Source: Corynebacterium yudongzhengii (lineage in GTDB: Bacteria > Actinomycetota > Actinomycetes > Mycobacteriales > Mycobacteriaceae). Taken from it: a stretch of DNA of 64,000 nucleotides. The stretch lies in contig NZ_CP026947.1 of the NCBI RefSeq assembly GCF_003065405.1, positions 1,116,001 through 1,180,000 of the forward strand, read 5' to 3'. Each line of letters begins with the position of its first letter. Position 1 is the first letter of the stretch. Made by a program: the position numbers and the translations under genes. The notes beneath the pieces were generated by a model. It searched no databases. It was not told the DNA's origin and saw only the letters and a program-made list of their open reading frames with translations. Positions 1 to 8,147 of the stretch are shown one piece after another.

Positions 1-533
1 TCGTCGAGGTGGTGGTGGAGGGCCTGCCGATCGGGCTGGGCTCGCACATCTCCGGCGAGGATCGTCTCGACGCGCAGCTCGCCGCCGCGTTGATGAGCAT
101 CCAGGCGATCAAGGGCGTCGAGATCGGCGACGGCTTCGAGGAAGCACGCCGGCGCGGCTCGGCCGCCCACGACGAGATGGTGCGTAGCGACGACGGCGTC
201 GAGCGTCTCACCAACCGCGCCGGCGGTCTGGAAGGCGGCATGACCAACGGGGAGATCCTGCGGGTGCGGGCGGCGATGAAGCCGATTTCCACCGTGCCCC
301 GGGCACTGAAGACTGTGGACATGGCCGATGGCTCCGCGGCGACCGGCATCCACCAGCGCTCCGATGTGTGCGCGGTGCCGGCCGCCGGTGTGGTCGCCGA
401 GGCGATGGTCGCGCTCGTGCTCGCGCGGGCGGTACTGAATAAGTTTGGCGGTGACTCCCTGACTGAGACCCGTCGTAATATCGAGGCATACCTGGACTAC
501 GTGGATAAGCGTCTGCAGTTTGGAGGTCACTAA
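1..533 (+). CDS. aroC: Chorismate synthase, C-terminal part (5' truncated by window)
   Basis: Chorismate synthase removes phosphate from 5-enolpyruvylshikimate-3-phosphate to give chorismate, the last step of the shikimate pathway, using reduced FMN. The open frame runs in from the left edge (first whole codon at base 3) and gives about 177 residues, a bit under half of the roughly 400-residue actinobacterial enzyme. Seen directly are the [20 protein letters not shown] stretch and the family signature [15 protein letters not shown] near the C terminus. The TAA stop is followed at once by the GTG of shikimate kinase, whose Shine-Dalgarno sequence (ggaggt, 522-527) lies inside this gene, so the two are in one operon and probably translationally coupled. 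The start lies outside the window. Confidence 0.96.
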   Translation, partial: VEVVVEGLPIGLGSHISGEDRLDAQLAAALMSIQAIKGVEIGDGFEEARRRGSAAHDEMVRSDDGVERLTNRAGGLEGGMTNGEILRVRAAMKPISTVPRALKTVDMADGSAATGIHQRSDVCAVPAAGVVAEAMVALVLARAVLNKFGGDSLTETRRNIEAYLDYVDKRLQFGGH

Positions 534-1052
534 GTGGTCAGCCACACCCATCCTCGGGCCGTGCTCGTGGGCCCGCCCGGAGCCGGGAAGTCCACCATCG
601 GGCGGCGTCTGGCCCGGGCGCTGAACCTCCCGCTCGTCGACTCCGATGAGCTTCTCGAACAGCAAGAGAACAAGCCCTGCGGCGAGATCTTCTCGACACT
701 CGGCGAGCCGGCTTTCCGCGAACTCGAGGCCGAAGCCGTGGCGCGGGCACTGTCCACCGGCGGAGTGGTGAGCCTCGGCGGGGGTGCCGTCATCACCGAA
801 TCCACCCGCAGCCTGCTCATGCAGCACACCGTCGTCTGGCTGGACGTCAGCGTCGACGAAGGCGTGCGCCGCACCCAGGACGCCGGCACCCGGCCGGTCT
901 TGGAGGCGGAAGACCCGCGCGAGCACTACGCGCAGCTTCTGGCCTCCCGCGAGGAGTACTACCGCGAGGTCGCCGATTACCGGGTGCGTTCCGACGGCAA
1001 GTCGCCGCAGAGCATCGTCGCCGACATCTTAAGTTTCTTGGAAGCCCTGTAG
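534..1052 (+). CDS. aroK: Shikimate kinase
   Basis: Phosphorylates shikimate at the 3-hydroxyl with ATP in the cytoplasm, fifth step of the shikimate pathway. The 172-residue length is normal. The Walker A loop GPPGAGKS is at residues 13-20; shikimate-contacting residues are present as D38, R62 and the GGG at 82-84; a lid arginine is in GTRP (R120). GTG was chosen as start because ggaggt sits 6-7 nt upstream and the protein then begins just before the first strand and P-loop as usual. It lies between aroC and aroB without gaps, in the standard corynebacterial aroC-aroK-aroB-aroQ order. Confidence 0.95.
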   Translation: MVSHTHPRAVLVGPPGAGKSTIGRRLARALNLPLVDSDELLEQQENKPCGEIFSTLGEPAFRELEAEAVARALSTGGVVSLGGGAVITESTRSLLMQHTVVWLDVSVDEGVRRTQDAGTRPVLEAEDPREHYAQLLASREEYYREVADYRVRSDGKSPQSIVADILSFLEAL

Positions 1053-1059
1053 GAGAATC

Positions 1060-2124
1060 GTGAGCACCATTACCGTCAACGGCCCGCGGCCCTATGACGT
1101 GACCGTCGGTCACGCGCTCGATGGCGCGATCGCCGCGCAGGTCGCCACCCACGGCGCCCGCCAGGTCGCGCTCATCCACCAGCCCCCGCTGGCTGACGTC
1201 GCAGCCCTCATCGCGGAGAAGATCGACGCGCGCGTCCACCTCATCGCGGTGCCGGATGCCGAAAGCGGCAAGACCTTAGAGGTCGCCGGCAGGATCTGGG
1301 ACCAGCTCGGCGAGGCGGCGTTCGGGCGCCGGGATCTCGTCATCGGGCTCGGCGGGGGAGCGGCCACCGATTTGGCCGGTTTCGTCGCGGCGGCCTGGAT
1401 GCGCGGCGTCGACGTCATCCAGGTGCCCACGACCCTGTTGGCGATGGTGGATGCGGCCGTCGGCGGCAAGACCGGCATCAACACCGCGGCCGGCAAGAAC
1501 CTGGTGGGCGCCTTCCACGAGCCGCTGGCCGTCTACATCGACTTAGAGCGCCTGCGGACCCTGCCGCAGCGCGACATCATCGCCGGCTCGGCGGAGATCA
1601 TTAAGACCGGCTTCATCGCCGACGAGGAGATCCTCGCCCTCTACGAGCGTGACGCTGCCGCCTGCCTCGAGCCGAACGAGATCATGACCGAGCTGATCAC
1701 CCGCAGCGTGGCGGTAAAGGCGGAGGTCGTCGGCAACGACCTGAAAGAGGCCGGCCTGCGTGAGATCCTCAACTACGGCCACACCTTCGGCCATGCCGTG
1801 GAGCAATATGAAAACTACGCCTGGCGCCACGGCGATGCGGTGGCTGTCGGCATGATGTTCATCGCCCAGCTCGCCTGCGACCGCGGGCTCATCGACGAGG
1901 ATCTGCGCGAGCGCCACCGCAAAATCCTGACCTCGGTCGGCCTGCCCATCAGCTACGCAGCTGGGCGTTTCGATGAGCTCTACGACGTCATGACCCGAGA
2001 TAAGAAAAACCGCGACGGCAAGGTCCGCTTCGTCGCCCTCGACGGCGAGGTGGGGAAGATGACCCGCATCGAAGGCCCCACGACCAGCGAGCTCGCCGCC
2101 GCCTACGACAAGATCGCGAAATAA
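1060..2124 (+). CDS. aroB: 3-dehydroquinate synthase
   Basis: Converts 3-deoxy-D-arabino-heptulosonate-7-phosphate to 3-dehydroquinate, the second shikimate-pathway step, with NAD and a divalent metal. The 354-residue protein shows the NAD-binding GGGAATD at residues 98-104 and, in the second half, the zinc-site segments [19 protein letters not shown] and [12 protein letters not shown], which supply the Glu and two His ligands. The GTG start follows an aggag that overlaps the aroK stop codon. It sits 7 bases after aroK and 2 bases before aroQ, so it is co-transcribed with both. Confidence 0.96.
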   Translation: MSTITVNGPRPYDVTVGHALDGAIAAQVATHGARQVALIHQPPLADVAALIAEKIDARVHLIAVPDAESGKTLEVAGRIWDQLGEAAFGRRDLVIGLGGGAATDLAGFVAAAWMRGVDVIQVPTTLLAMVDAAVGGKTGINTAAGKNLVGAFHEPLAVYIDLERLRTLPQRDIIAGSAEIIKTGFIADEEILALYERDAAACLEPNEIMTELITRSVAVKAEVVGNDLKEAGLREILNYGHTFGHAVEQYENYAWRHGDAVAVGMMFIAQLACDRGLIDEDLRERHRKILTSVGLPISYAAGRFDELYDVMTRDKKNRDGKVRFVALDGEVGKMTRIEGPTTSELAAAYDKIAK

Positions 2125-2126
2125 TA

Positions 2127-2558
2127 ATGACCCACGTGCTTATCCTGAACGGCCCGAACCTGAACCGGCTGGGACGCCGCCAGCCGGAGATCTACGGTGC
2201 ATTGACGCTTGCAGACATCGAAAAGATGTGCCAGCAGCGCGCCGAAGAGCTGGGCTTGGCCATCGAGCTGCGCCAGTCTAACCACGAAGGCGAGCTCATC
2301 GAGTATGTCCACGAGGCCGCCGATCAGAACTGGCCCGTGATCATCAACCCGGGCGGTTTCACGCATACCTCCGTGGCCCTGCGCGACGCGCTGGCGGAGG
2401 TCGCCGACGGCGCCGGTTTCGTCGAGGTGCACATCTCGAATGTGCACGCCCGCGAGGAGTTTAGGAAGCACTCTTATCTCTCGCCGATCGCGAAGGGCGT
2501 TATCGCCGGGCTCGGCTCTTATGGATATCTCGCCGCGCTAGGCTATCTCGCGGGTTAG
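2127..2558 (+). CDS. aroQ: 3-dehydroquinate dehydratase, type II
   Basis: Dehydrates 3-dehydroquinate to 3-dehydroshikimate, third step of the shikimate pathway; type II enzymes form dodecamers and act by anti elimination. The 143-residue length is typical. The N-terminal [10 protein letters not shown] and catalytic Tyr (Y23), the NPGGFTHTS loop (from N74), the HISN motif (102-105) and the following basic EFRKHS segment are all visible. It is the last gene of the aroCKBQ cluster. The ATG is 2 bases after the aroB stop, so translation is probably coupled. Confidence 0.95.
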   Translation: MTHVLILNGPNLNRLGRRQPEIYGALTLADIEKMCQQRAEELGLAIELRQSNHEGELIEYVHEAADQNWPVIINPGGFTHTSVALRDALAEVADGAGFVEVHISNVHAREEFRKHSYLSPIAKGVIAGLGSYGYLAALGYLAG

Positions 2559-2561
2559 TCT
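2556..2561 (+). promoter_or_regulatory. -10 element for leaderless pepQ
   Basis: TAGTCT overlaps the end of aroQ and is followed by a 7-nt spacer and the ATG of the peptidase gene. No Shine-Dalgarno sequence lies in the gap. This matches the TANNNT-to-start spacing seen at many other genes in the window and suggests transcription starts at or next to the A of ATG. Inferred from sequence only. Confidence 0.5.
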
Positions 2562-2568
2562 GTGGGGT

Positions 2569-3660
2569 ATGGCTTTTGTAGATAACCGTTTCGAAGAACG
2601 TCGTCGCACCGTCGCCACCGAGTTGGCTGAGCGGCGCATCGACAAGCTGTTGATCACCCACCTGGTCAACCTGCGCTACCTCACCGGCTTCAGTGGCTCC
2701 AACGGGGCGCTGCTGCTCGGTGCCGAGCGCTCGGTCGCGCTGGCGACCGACGGGCGATACCAGACCCAGATCGCCCAGGAAGTCCCCGACATCGAGGCGC
2801 GCATTACCCGGCCGGTCGCACCCGCGTTGCTCGCGGATGTCGACGGCCCGCAGCGCGTCGGCATCGAGGCTGACCACTTAAGCGTCGCGGAGTTCGAGGC
2901 GCTTCAAAAGGCGTGCGATGAGCAGGTGACGCTGGTCCCGGTGCGCGGGCTCGTCGAGAAGCAACGTCGCATCAAAGACGCCGGGGAGATTGAGCAGCTC
3001 GCCGAGGTTGCGGAACTCGCCGCCGCCGCGCTGCGCGGGATGCTTGCCGACGGCGCCGTGCGCGTCGGCCGCACAGAACGCGAGATCGCCGCCGAGCTCG
3101 AATACCGCATGCGCACCGCCGGATCCGAGCGCACGAGCTTCGACACCATCGTCGCCTCCGGGCTGAACTCCGCTAAGCCGCACCACGGCGCCGAGGACCG
3201 CGAGCTGGTGGCAGGGGATCTGGTCACCATCGACTTCGGTGCGCACGCGCGCGGCTACAACTCCGATATGACCCGCACCTACGCTGTCGGTGAGCCCGAT
3301 GACTTCAGCCGCGAGATCTACGAAGTGGTCCAGCGGGCGCAGCAGGCGGGCGTGGAGGCGGCGATCGTCGGCACGCCGCTCGTGGATGTCGACGCCGCCT
3401 GCCGCGACGTCATCGAGGCCGCCGGCTACGGCGAGTACTTCGTGCACTCGACCGGCCACGGCGTGGGCATGGACGTCCACGAAGAACCGGCCGCCTCGCG
3501 CAACGGGGAGGGGGAGTTGGAAGACGGCATGACCGTTACCATCGAGCCCGGCATCTACGTCCCCGGGCGCGGCGGGGTGCGTATCGAAGACACCGTCGTG
3601 GTCACGGAGAAAGGCCCGCGGGTGATCACCGATCTCGGCCGTGACCTGCTGGTGGTGTAA
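2569..3660 (+). CDS. pepQ: Xaa-Pro peptidase, M24 family
   Basis: Metal-dependent aminopeptidase or dipeptidase of the pita-bread M24B family that cleaves next to proline. The 363 residues form an N-terminal creatinase-like domain (about 1-125) and the catalytic domain (about 135-360). All five metal ligands are present: D222, D233, H297, E326 and E340, within [37 protein letters not shown] and [10 protein letters not shown]. It sits between aroQ and efp, a conserved corynebacterial arrangement with no obvious functional link. Whether the substrate is a dipeptide (PepQ) or a longer peptide (PepP) cannot be told from sequence. Confidence 0.9.
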   Translation: MAFVDNRFEERRRTVATELAERRIDKLLITHLVNLRYLTGFSGSNGALLLGAERSVALATDGRYQTQIAQEVPDIEARITRPVAPALLADVDGPQRVGIEADHLSVAEFEALQKACDEQVTLVPVRGLVEKQRRIKDAGEIEQLAEVAELAAAALRGMLADGAVRVGRTEREIAAELEYRMRTAGSERTSFDTIVASGLNSAKPHHGAEDRELVAGDLVTIDFGAHARGYNSDMTRTYAVGEPDDFSREIYEVVQRAQQAGVEAAIVGTPLVDVDAACRDVIEAAGYGEYFVHSTGHGVGMDVHEEPAASRNGEGELEDGMTVTIEPGIYVPGRGGVRIEDTVVVTEKGPRVITDLGRDLLVV

Positions 3661-3707
3661 GCTGGACCCGCTTTCGAACCAGATCGCGAACAACTAGGAG
3701 ATTATTC

Positions 3708-4271
3708 GTGGCAACCACCGCCGACTTCAAAAACGGCCTCGTCCTCAAGATTGATGGCAAGCTCCAGCAGATCGTGGAGTTCCAGCACGTCAAGCCCGGC
3801 AAGGGCCCGGCCTTCGTGCGCACCAAGCTCAAGGATGTGCTCTCTGGCAAGACCATCGACAAGACCTGGAACTCCGGCGTGAAGGTGGAGACCGCCACGG
3901 TGGACCGCCGCGACATGACCTACCTCTACAACGACGGCACTTCGTACGTGGTCATGGACGACAAGACCTTCGAGCAGTACGAGCTCGACGGCGACAAGTT
4001 CGGCGACGCCGCTAAGTTCCTGCTTGAGAACATGCGCGTCCAGGTCTCCTTCCACGAGGACGAGCCGCTGTTCGGCGAGCTGCCGGTCTCCGTCGACCTC
4101 GAGGTCACCGAGACCGCCCCGGGCCTGCAGGGCGATCGCTCCACCGGCGGCACCAAGCCCGCCACCGTCGAGACCGGCGCCGAGATCCAGGTCCCGCTGT
4201 TCATCGAGACCGGCAACGTCGTCAAGGTGGATACCCGCAGCGGCGAGTACCTCTCCCGCACCTCCCAGTAG
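3708..4271 (+). CDS. efp: Translation elongation factor P
   Basis: Binds the ribosome between the P and E sites and relieves stalling at polyproline. The 187-residue protein has the normal three-domain length. The functional loop is PGKGPA at residues 30-35 with lysine at 32. This is the PGKGP-type loop described for actinobacterial EF-P, which is thought to work without modification of the lysine; no EpmA/EpmB-type gene is in the window. GTG start 3708 has aggag 7 nt upstream. The gene is followed 11 bases later by nusB. Confidence 0.96.
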   Translation: MATTADFKNGLVLKIDGKLQQIVEFQHVKPGKGPAFVRTKLKDVLSGKTIDKTWNSGVKVETATVDRRDMTYLYNDGTSYVVMDDKTFEQYELDGDKFGDAAKFLLENMRVQVSFHEDEPLFGELPVSVDLEVTETAPGLQGDRSTGGTKPATVETGAEIQVPLFIETGNVVKVDTRSGEYLSRTSQ

Positions 4272-4282
4272 GGCAGAAGACG

Positions 4283-4867
4283 TTGTCCACTAAGGAGAAG
4301 AACTACCGGCGGCACGGCAAGCGCTACCGGGCGCGCCGGCGTGCGGTCGACATCATCTTCGAAGCCGAAGCCCGGGACATCGACCCGGTCGGTATCGTCG
4401 ACGAGCGTGCCGAGATGGCGCGCCAGCCGGAAAGCTCGGTCGCGCCCATCGCGGAATACACCCGCGAGATGGTTTTGGGTACCGCCACGATGCTCGACGA
4501 GATCGACGAGCAGATCACCCGGTTCCTCTCGGATGACTGGGAGCTGGATCGCCTGCCCGCCGTCGACCGCGCTATCCTGCGCGTGCTCGGCTGGGAAATC
4601 CTCTACAACCCAGAGGTTGACGCACCGATCAGCGTCGTTGAAGGCGTGGAGATCGCCTCCGAATACTCGACCGACAGCGGTGCACCGTACATCCACGCGG
4701 TGCTCGACGACATCGCGCAGTCCGCTTCCGAGGACAACCCGATGAACGTCGAGGTGGAAGAGTCGGAGGACTCGGAGGACGAGGAAGACTCGGAGGACGA
4801 GGAAGCCTCCGGTGATGCGGACGACTCACGCGACTCGCGCGACGATCAGTCGCCGACAGGGCACTAG
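4283..4867 (+). CDS. nusB: Transcription antitermination factor NusB, with acidic C-terminal tail
   Basis: NusB binds boxA RNA with NusE (S10) and supports rRNA antitermination. Residues up to about 150 form the all-helical NusB fold; [20 protein letters not shown] and [16 protein letters not shown] are characteristic. Residues from about 155 to 194 are a low-complexity tail of Asp, Glu and Ser, absent from minimal NusB proteins. The start is a TTG 11 bases after the efp stop, giving [14 protein letters not shown]; the Shine-Dalgarno signal is weak, so the gene may depend on coupling to efp. A start further in would remove the basic N terminus. Confidence 0.92.
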   Translation: MSTKEKNYRRHGKRYRARRRAVDIIFEAEARDIDPVGIVDERAEMARQPESSVAPIAEYTREMVLGTATMLDEIDEQITRFLSDDWELDRLPAVDRAILRVLGWEILYNPEVDAPISVVEGVEIASEYSTDSGAPYIHAVLDDIAQSASEDNPMNVEVEESEDSEDEEDSEDEEASGDADDSRDSRDDQSPTGH

Positions 4868-5050
4868 GAGCTTGAGGCGTCAGATGCGGTTTGTTGGCGC
4901 TTCTCCGGCAGGACGGTAGCGGCGGTTCTTGGGTAGTCGGTAGAAGTCATCCGGCCCCGGCCGCCATGTCCCAGGCCTCGGCGGCGCGGGGTCCCCAACT
5001 CTCAGAATTACCTGAGCGCGGTGGTGGCACTAAGCCAACCAACGGAGTTT

Positions 5051-5066
5051 TTACGCACGTGCGTAG
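5051..5066. repeat. Palindrome TTACGCACGTGCGTAG (one base from perfect)
   Basis: First of three copies in the window of a CACGTG-centred palindrome. The inner 14 bases (5052-5065) are a perfect inverted repeat; only the last base differs from the other copies. It lies 85 bases upstream of the second copy. Size and symmetry would suit a dimeric DNA-binding protein, but no cognate factor is identifiable. Confidence 0.6.
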
Positions 5067-5120
5067 AAAACAGAGGCTTCTGGTGACAGTGGGTCTCGCG
5101 TACCTATAAGTTCCCCGGGA

Positions 5121-5480
5121 TTCATCAATTTCCGATTACGCACGTGCGTAAAAATCCGGCCCGCACTATGCCGCGCCATAGTCGTAGGCCTGTTCCGTTT
5201 CTTTACCTCCGCCAGAAGACCAAGGCGAGAGAAACACTTCGGTAGGCGCATTTCGAAGAGAGAGACTCCGCAGGGCCGTGAACCGTGGGATGAGGCGTAT
5301 CGCCGTAATCTCTGTGTGCCCGAGAAGAAGAAATCCCTTCCGTATTGCCGACACAGGAAACGCCGAACTGCAGCGGCCTCCCCGCCAGACATTCGTCCGA
5401 GCTAGAGGACGGTCCCACCACGTACCCGAAACCCTATGACCAACTACGCGGATACACACTACCACCTACCCCGAACCGGC
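5121..5480. repeat. Dispersed repeat, copy A
   Basis: About 360 bases align by eye along their whole length with copy B at 19697-20078. Shared blocks include the palindrome TTACGCACGTGCGTAA, gagagactccg, ATGAGGCGTATCGCCG (5290-5305), gacacagg followed by aacgccgaa, and caactacgcgga near the end. Several blocks can fold locally: ACTATG/CATAGT at 5165-5182 and GGCG-TAT-CGCC at 5294-5304. The differences from copy B do not keep a reading frame, so it is more likely a structured non-coding element or a decayed one than a gene. Its family is unknown to me. Confidence 0.6.
5136..5151. repeat. Perfect 16-bp palindrome TTACGCACGTGCGTAA
   Basis: Perfect inverted repeat near the left end of repeat copy A, identical to the one at 19713-19728 and followed in both places by an A run. 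The equal placement in the two copies shows it is part of the element. Confidence 0.7.
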
Positions 5481-5786
5481 CAAAGGCAATCTCGTCACAA
5501 CCCGCTAGTTTCGCCTTTCAAGGCTAGATACTTACTCGTCGTGCTTTGGAGATTTCCGTCATCCAGGCTCCAGTCGCAGGCAATCTGCCCTGGTAATGCT
5601 TTCGTGACCGCGCCTCTTCTTATCCCACCAATCGGTCTTCGTGGAATAGGACCGTTCGGCCGTTAACCCAGCCTTATTACCTTTTCCGCGCAACCACTGG
5701 GGAGGCGGACGATGGAATAGGACATCGCCTTATACTTTGAGTCGCTTGTAGACAGTTGATGGCGTGCTACCGGATACTCGGCCGAC

Positions 5787-5830
5787 CGCGTGTCAAGACC
5801 TGCGCGTGTCAAGACATCCGCGTGTCAAGA
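5787..5830. repeat. Three tandem copies of CGCGTGTCAAGA, period 16 bp
   Basis: The 12-mer CGCGTGTCAAGA occurs at 5787-5798, 5803-5814 and 5819-5830, separated by 4-base spacers that differ (cctg or catc). On the opposite strand each unit reads TCTTGACACGCG and so contains TTGACA. The period is not a multiple of three, which argues against coding. It may be a slippage product in decayed DNA or a set of direct-repeat binding sites. Confidence 0.6.
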
Positions 5831-5884
5831 ATGGGTGCTTAGGTAAAGGGAGCCTAAGCCCCGGCAGCTCTTCGGCAATCCCGA

Positions 5885-6322
5885 CTACTCGCCGCCAGAG
5901 AATTGATTCCGGACCTCCCCGAGAGCATCGTGGACTTGGAGAACGCCGTCGACGGAGCTAACGAGCGCGGCCTCCAGCTGCTCGTCGGTGAGCCCGGCGG
6001 CGGCACAGATCTCCGATTCGGTGCGCACGATGAGCTTGTCGGCCTGGTCGACGATCACCGCGGAAGCCTTCATCTGGACGCTATTGAGATGATTGGCCGC
6101 CATGTACCAGGCCGCCGCGTCAGGCGCGGAGGTCCCAGTCTCGGTCAGTGACTCGGCGCGCACGATCGCGACGGAACCGAGCGCCGCGAAGGTCACCTGC
6201 CGGCCATTTAGGTTCGCCATCGCTGCGGGCGCACTTTCGGCATTCTCGAGCGTGACGCCGCGGTGTTTCATCGCCTCGACGATGCGGTCGATCGTCACCT
6301 CGTCGGTGCTGATCTCACTCAC
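5885..6322 (-). CDS. YbjN-like protein, second of a pair
   Basis: A 145-residue protein whose function I cannot name. It belongs by appearance to the YbjN/DUF1790-type family, small alpha/beta proteins resembling type III secretion chaperones in fold. The GTG at 6322 was chosen because ggaggt lies just upstream and the GTGA overlaps the stop of the preceding gene, as in coupled pairs; a longer frame upstream would run through that gene. The N terminus reads SEISTDEVTIDRIVEAMKHRG and the C terminus is hydrophilic. No signal peptide or membrane segment is seen. The two adjacent proteins share general size and composition and are probably paralogues or partners. Confidence 0.7.
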   Translation of the reverse strand: MSEISTDEVTIDRIVEAMKHRGVTLENAESAPAAMANLNGRQVTFAALGSVAIVRAESLTETGTSAPDAAAWYMAANHLNSVQMKASAVIVDQADKLIVRTESEICAAAGLTDEQLEAALVSSVDGVLQVHDALGEVRNQFSGGE

Positions 6323-6771
6323 GGGGTGTACCTCCAAGTCACGAGTTCCGGGAAACGCTCCTCCACAGCCGCGAAGGCCTCGCGGACCGCCTCCATCGAC
6401 GATAAGACGAAGTAGCCGAGCTGCTTTTCGCTGAGTCCGCAAGAGACGTCGGTGCGGCGATACGCGCTGACCACCAAGTGGGAACCCTGCTGCTCGAAGA
6501 AGCGCAGCGTCGGGGTGAAGTGGTGCTGGTTCCACTGGTTGATCAGCGCGAGCAGCGCCGCACCGTCGCTCAGCGACACCTGGCCGCGCCAGAGTGAGTC
6601 GCAGATCACCGCGTCGTCGTCAAGCGTGAACGCGATGGCGCAGTTGTTGTAGCCGGTGCGGACGATCTCGCGGCTGTCGACTTCTTCGGTCTCAAATTCG
6701 ACGCCGTCGGCGACCAGCACGTCACCGACGCGCTGCGCGGTCACCTCGGGCAGTGAGTTGTCTGGTGCCAT
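6319..6771 (-). CDS. YbjN-like protein, first of a pair
   Basis: A 150-residue cytoplasmic protein of the YbjN type. The middle part, with VICDSLWRGQVSLSDGAALL and INQWNQHHFTPTLRF, is the region that is recognisable. Function is unknown. Its stop overlaps the GTG of the second YbjN-like gene. A TAGACT box ends 8 nt before the ATG, so the transcript is probably leaderless. It lies downstream of, and on the same strand as, an SRPBCC-epimerase gene, with 11 bases between them. Confidence 0.75.
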   Translation of the reverse strand: MAPDNSLPEVTAQRVGDVLVADGVEFETEEVDSREIVRTGYNNCAIAFTLDDDAVICDSLWRGQVSLSDGAALLALINQWNQHHFTPTLRFFEQQGSHLVVSAYRRTDVSCGLSEKQLGYFVLSSMEAVREAFAAVEERFPELVTWRYTP

Positions 6772-6779
6772 GAACCCAC

Positions 6780-6785
6780 AGTCTA
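6780..6785 (-). promoter_or_regulatory. -10 element for leaderless YbjN-pair transcript
   Basis: On the minus strand TAGACT is followed by 8 nt and the ATG at 6771. It overlaps the 3' end of the upstream epimerase gene, giving the pair its own likely start site. Inferred from position only. Confidence 0.5.
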
Positions 6786-8126
6786 GTGCTGCAGCTGCTC
6801 GCGGCCGAGCTCGTGGGCGAAGGCGTCGTCGATCACCCGGTAGCGGAAGTGGTGCCCGCGCTCGTTGAGCACGCGTGCCGCGACCCGCTGGTTGGCCAGC
6901 GCGAGCTCCTCGGCGCCTTCGCGGCCCAGCAAGATGGCGGGGCCGAAACCGGGCACCGGTAGGAGAGTGGGCCTATTTAGCGTGCTGCCGAGTGCGCGGG
7001 TGAGCGCGACGTTGCGCACCGGCTCGGGGGCGACGGCGTTGACGAGGCCGTTCAGGGTGTCGTCGAGAACCGCGGTGGCGTAGATGTCGGTGAGGTCGTC
7101 GATGGCGATCCAGGACATCCACATCTGCCCGTCGCCGATGCGCCCGCCCAGCCCGGTGGCGAAGAGCGTGGATAACAGCGGGAGCATGCCGCCGTCGCCG
7201 GCCATCGCCACGCCGGTGCGCACGTTGACCACGCGCTTGCCGGCCTCTTTCGCGGGCAGGGTGGCGTGCTCCCAATCGGCGACAACGTCGGCCAAAAAGC
7301 CCTCGCCGCGCTCGGAGTCCTCGGTGAGTACCTCGTCGCCGCGGTCGGCTCCGTAGATACCGATCGCCGAGGCGCACACCAGCGCCTGGCAGGTATCCAC
7401 GCGCCCGACCAGCTCCGCGAGCCGGCGGGTCGGGCCGACGCGCGAGGAGTAGACCTCGGCCTTGTGACTGTCGTTGAAGCGGCCGAACAGCGGCTCGCCG
7501 GCGAGGTGGACGAGCACGTCGACGCCGTCGAGCAGGTTGTGGGCGGGATGATCGGTATCCCAGTGGCGCTCACCCTCGCCGGCCTCGCCGCGCACGAGGG
7601 GAATGACGGTGTGCCCGGCGGTGGTCAGAAGGGCCTTCAGCGCGCGGCCGACGGTGCCATGAGAACCGGTGAGAGCGACGGTGACGTTCTTCTCGCCATA
7701 GGCGCGCAGCCGGTCGTGGGCGGCGAGATCCCCGATGAGCTGCTGTTGGCGGTACGCCCAGGCGGGGTGCAAAAGGTTGGCGGGCGCGCGGGTATCCACC
7801 CGGTCGGTGATTTCCGTGCCGCCGTCGTCGGTGTCGGCGAAGCTGTGGATGTGGGTCCAGTTCGCTATCTGGCGCAGCGGCGCGTTGACCACCTGGTCAG
7901 CGAAGGAGACGTATTCCTCATAGTGCTCCGGCAGGTGGCGGGCCTCCCACCGCAGACCCGCCGGGAGACTGAAGATGGAGGTGCCATCGCGCAGGCTCTG
8001 CGTCTGCCTGGTGGGGGTCATCGGTAGAAACGGGGGCGTAAGCCGCGTCAGGGCCCCGGGACGGGTGTGGTAGTCCCAGACCGTGGTGCGGTCGTGAGCG
8101 AGTGTGTGGCGTGCGTGCAACGACAT
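6783..8126 (-). CDS. TIGR01777-type NAD(P)-dependent epimerase with N-terminal SRPBCC domain
   Basis: A 447-residue fusion. Residues 1 to about 150 look like an SRPBCC ligand-binding domain (LHARHTLAHDRTTVWDYHTR at the start). From about 155 a short-chain-dehydrogenase-like fold begins with VALTGSHGTVGRALKALL, where GSHGTVG is the nucleotide loop, followed by DVLVHLAGEPLFGRF and SSRVGPTRRLAELV, hallmarks of the YfcH/SulA-like family. The physiological substrate is unknown. ATG 8126 was preferred to an upstream in-frame codon because it begins the SRPBCC fold and has a TACATT box 6 nt upstream. It is divergent from pyrR across about 94 bases. Confidence 0.82.
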   Translation of the reverse strand: MSLHARHTLAHDRTTVWDYHTRPGALTRLTPPFLPMTPTRQTQSLRDGTSIFSLPAGLRWEARHLPEHYEEYVSFADQVVNAPLRQIANWTHIHSFADTDDGGTEITDRVDTRAPANLLHPAWAYRQQQLIGDLAAHDRLRAYGEKNVTVALTGSHGTVGRALKALLTTAGHTVIPLVRGEAGEGERHWDTDHPAHNLLDGVDVLVHLAGEPLFGRFNDSHKAEVYSSRVGPTRRLAELVGRVDTCQALVCASAIGIYGADRGDEVLTEDSERGEGFLADVVADWEHATLPAKEAGKRVVNVRTGVAMAGDGGMLPLLSTLFATGLGGRIGDGQMWMSWIAIDDLTDIYATAVLDDTLNGLVNAVAPEPVRNVALTRALGSTLNRPTLLPVPGFGPAILLGREGAEELALANQRVAARVLNERGHHFRYRVIDDAFAHELGREQLQH

Positions 8127-8132
8127 GGCCCC

Positions 8133-8138
8133 AATGTA
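8133..8138 (-). promoter_or_regulatory. -10 element for the SRPBCC-epimerase gene
   Basis: TACATT on the minus strand is followed by 6 nt and the ATG at 8126. There is no purine-rich ribosome binding site, which again suggests a leaderless message. Confidence 0.45.
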
Positions 8139-8147
8139 CGTGCGTGC

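Larger units (their letters stand above)
4868..5884. other. 1 kb intergenic region without a convincing gene
   Basis: No frame here has a start, length and composition resembling the neighbouring genes, and base composition is visibly less GC-rich than the coding DNA. It contains two 16-bp palindromes (5051-5066 and 5136-5151), repeat copy A (about 5121-5480) and a three-unit tandem repeat (5787-5830). Two further short direct repeats, ggaataggac near 5644 and 5714, are visible. On the minus strand around 5790-5730 a short frame reads GRVSGSTPSTVYKRLKV then stop, faintly like the C-terminal helix-turn-helix of a resolvase, so the region may hold a decayed mobile gene. In relatives nusB is close to pyrR, so this block looks inserted. 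Confidence 0.5.

Noticed and set aside
4891..5109. 72-codon plus-strand frame after nusB
   Set aside because: It crosses the first palindrome, has no ribosome binding site and does not resemble any protein.
5250..5370. Repeat A/B as a glycine riboswitch or other known riboswitch
   Set aside because: gagagactccg and gcccgaaaagg are reminiscent, but the ordered conserved blocks of the glycine aptamer are not all present and no glycine gene follows.
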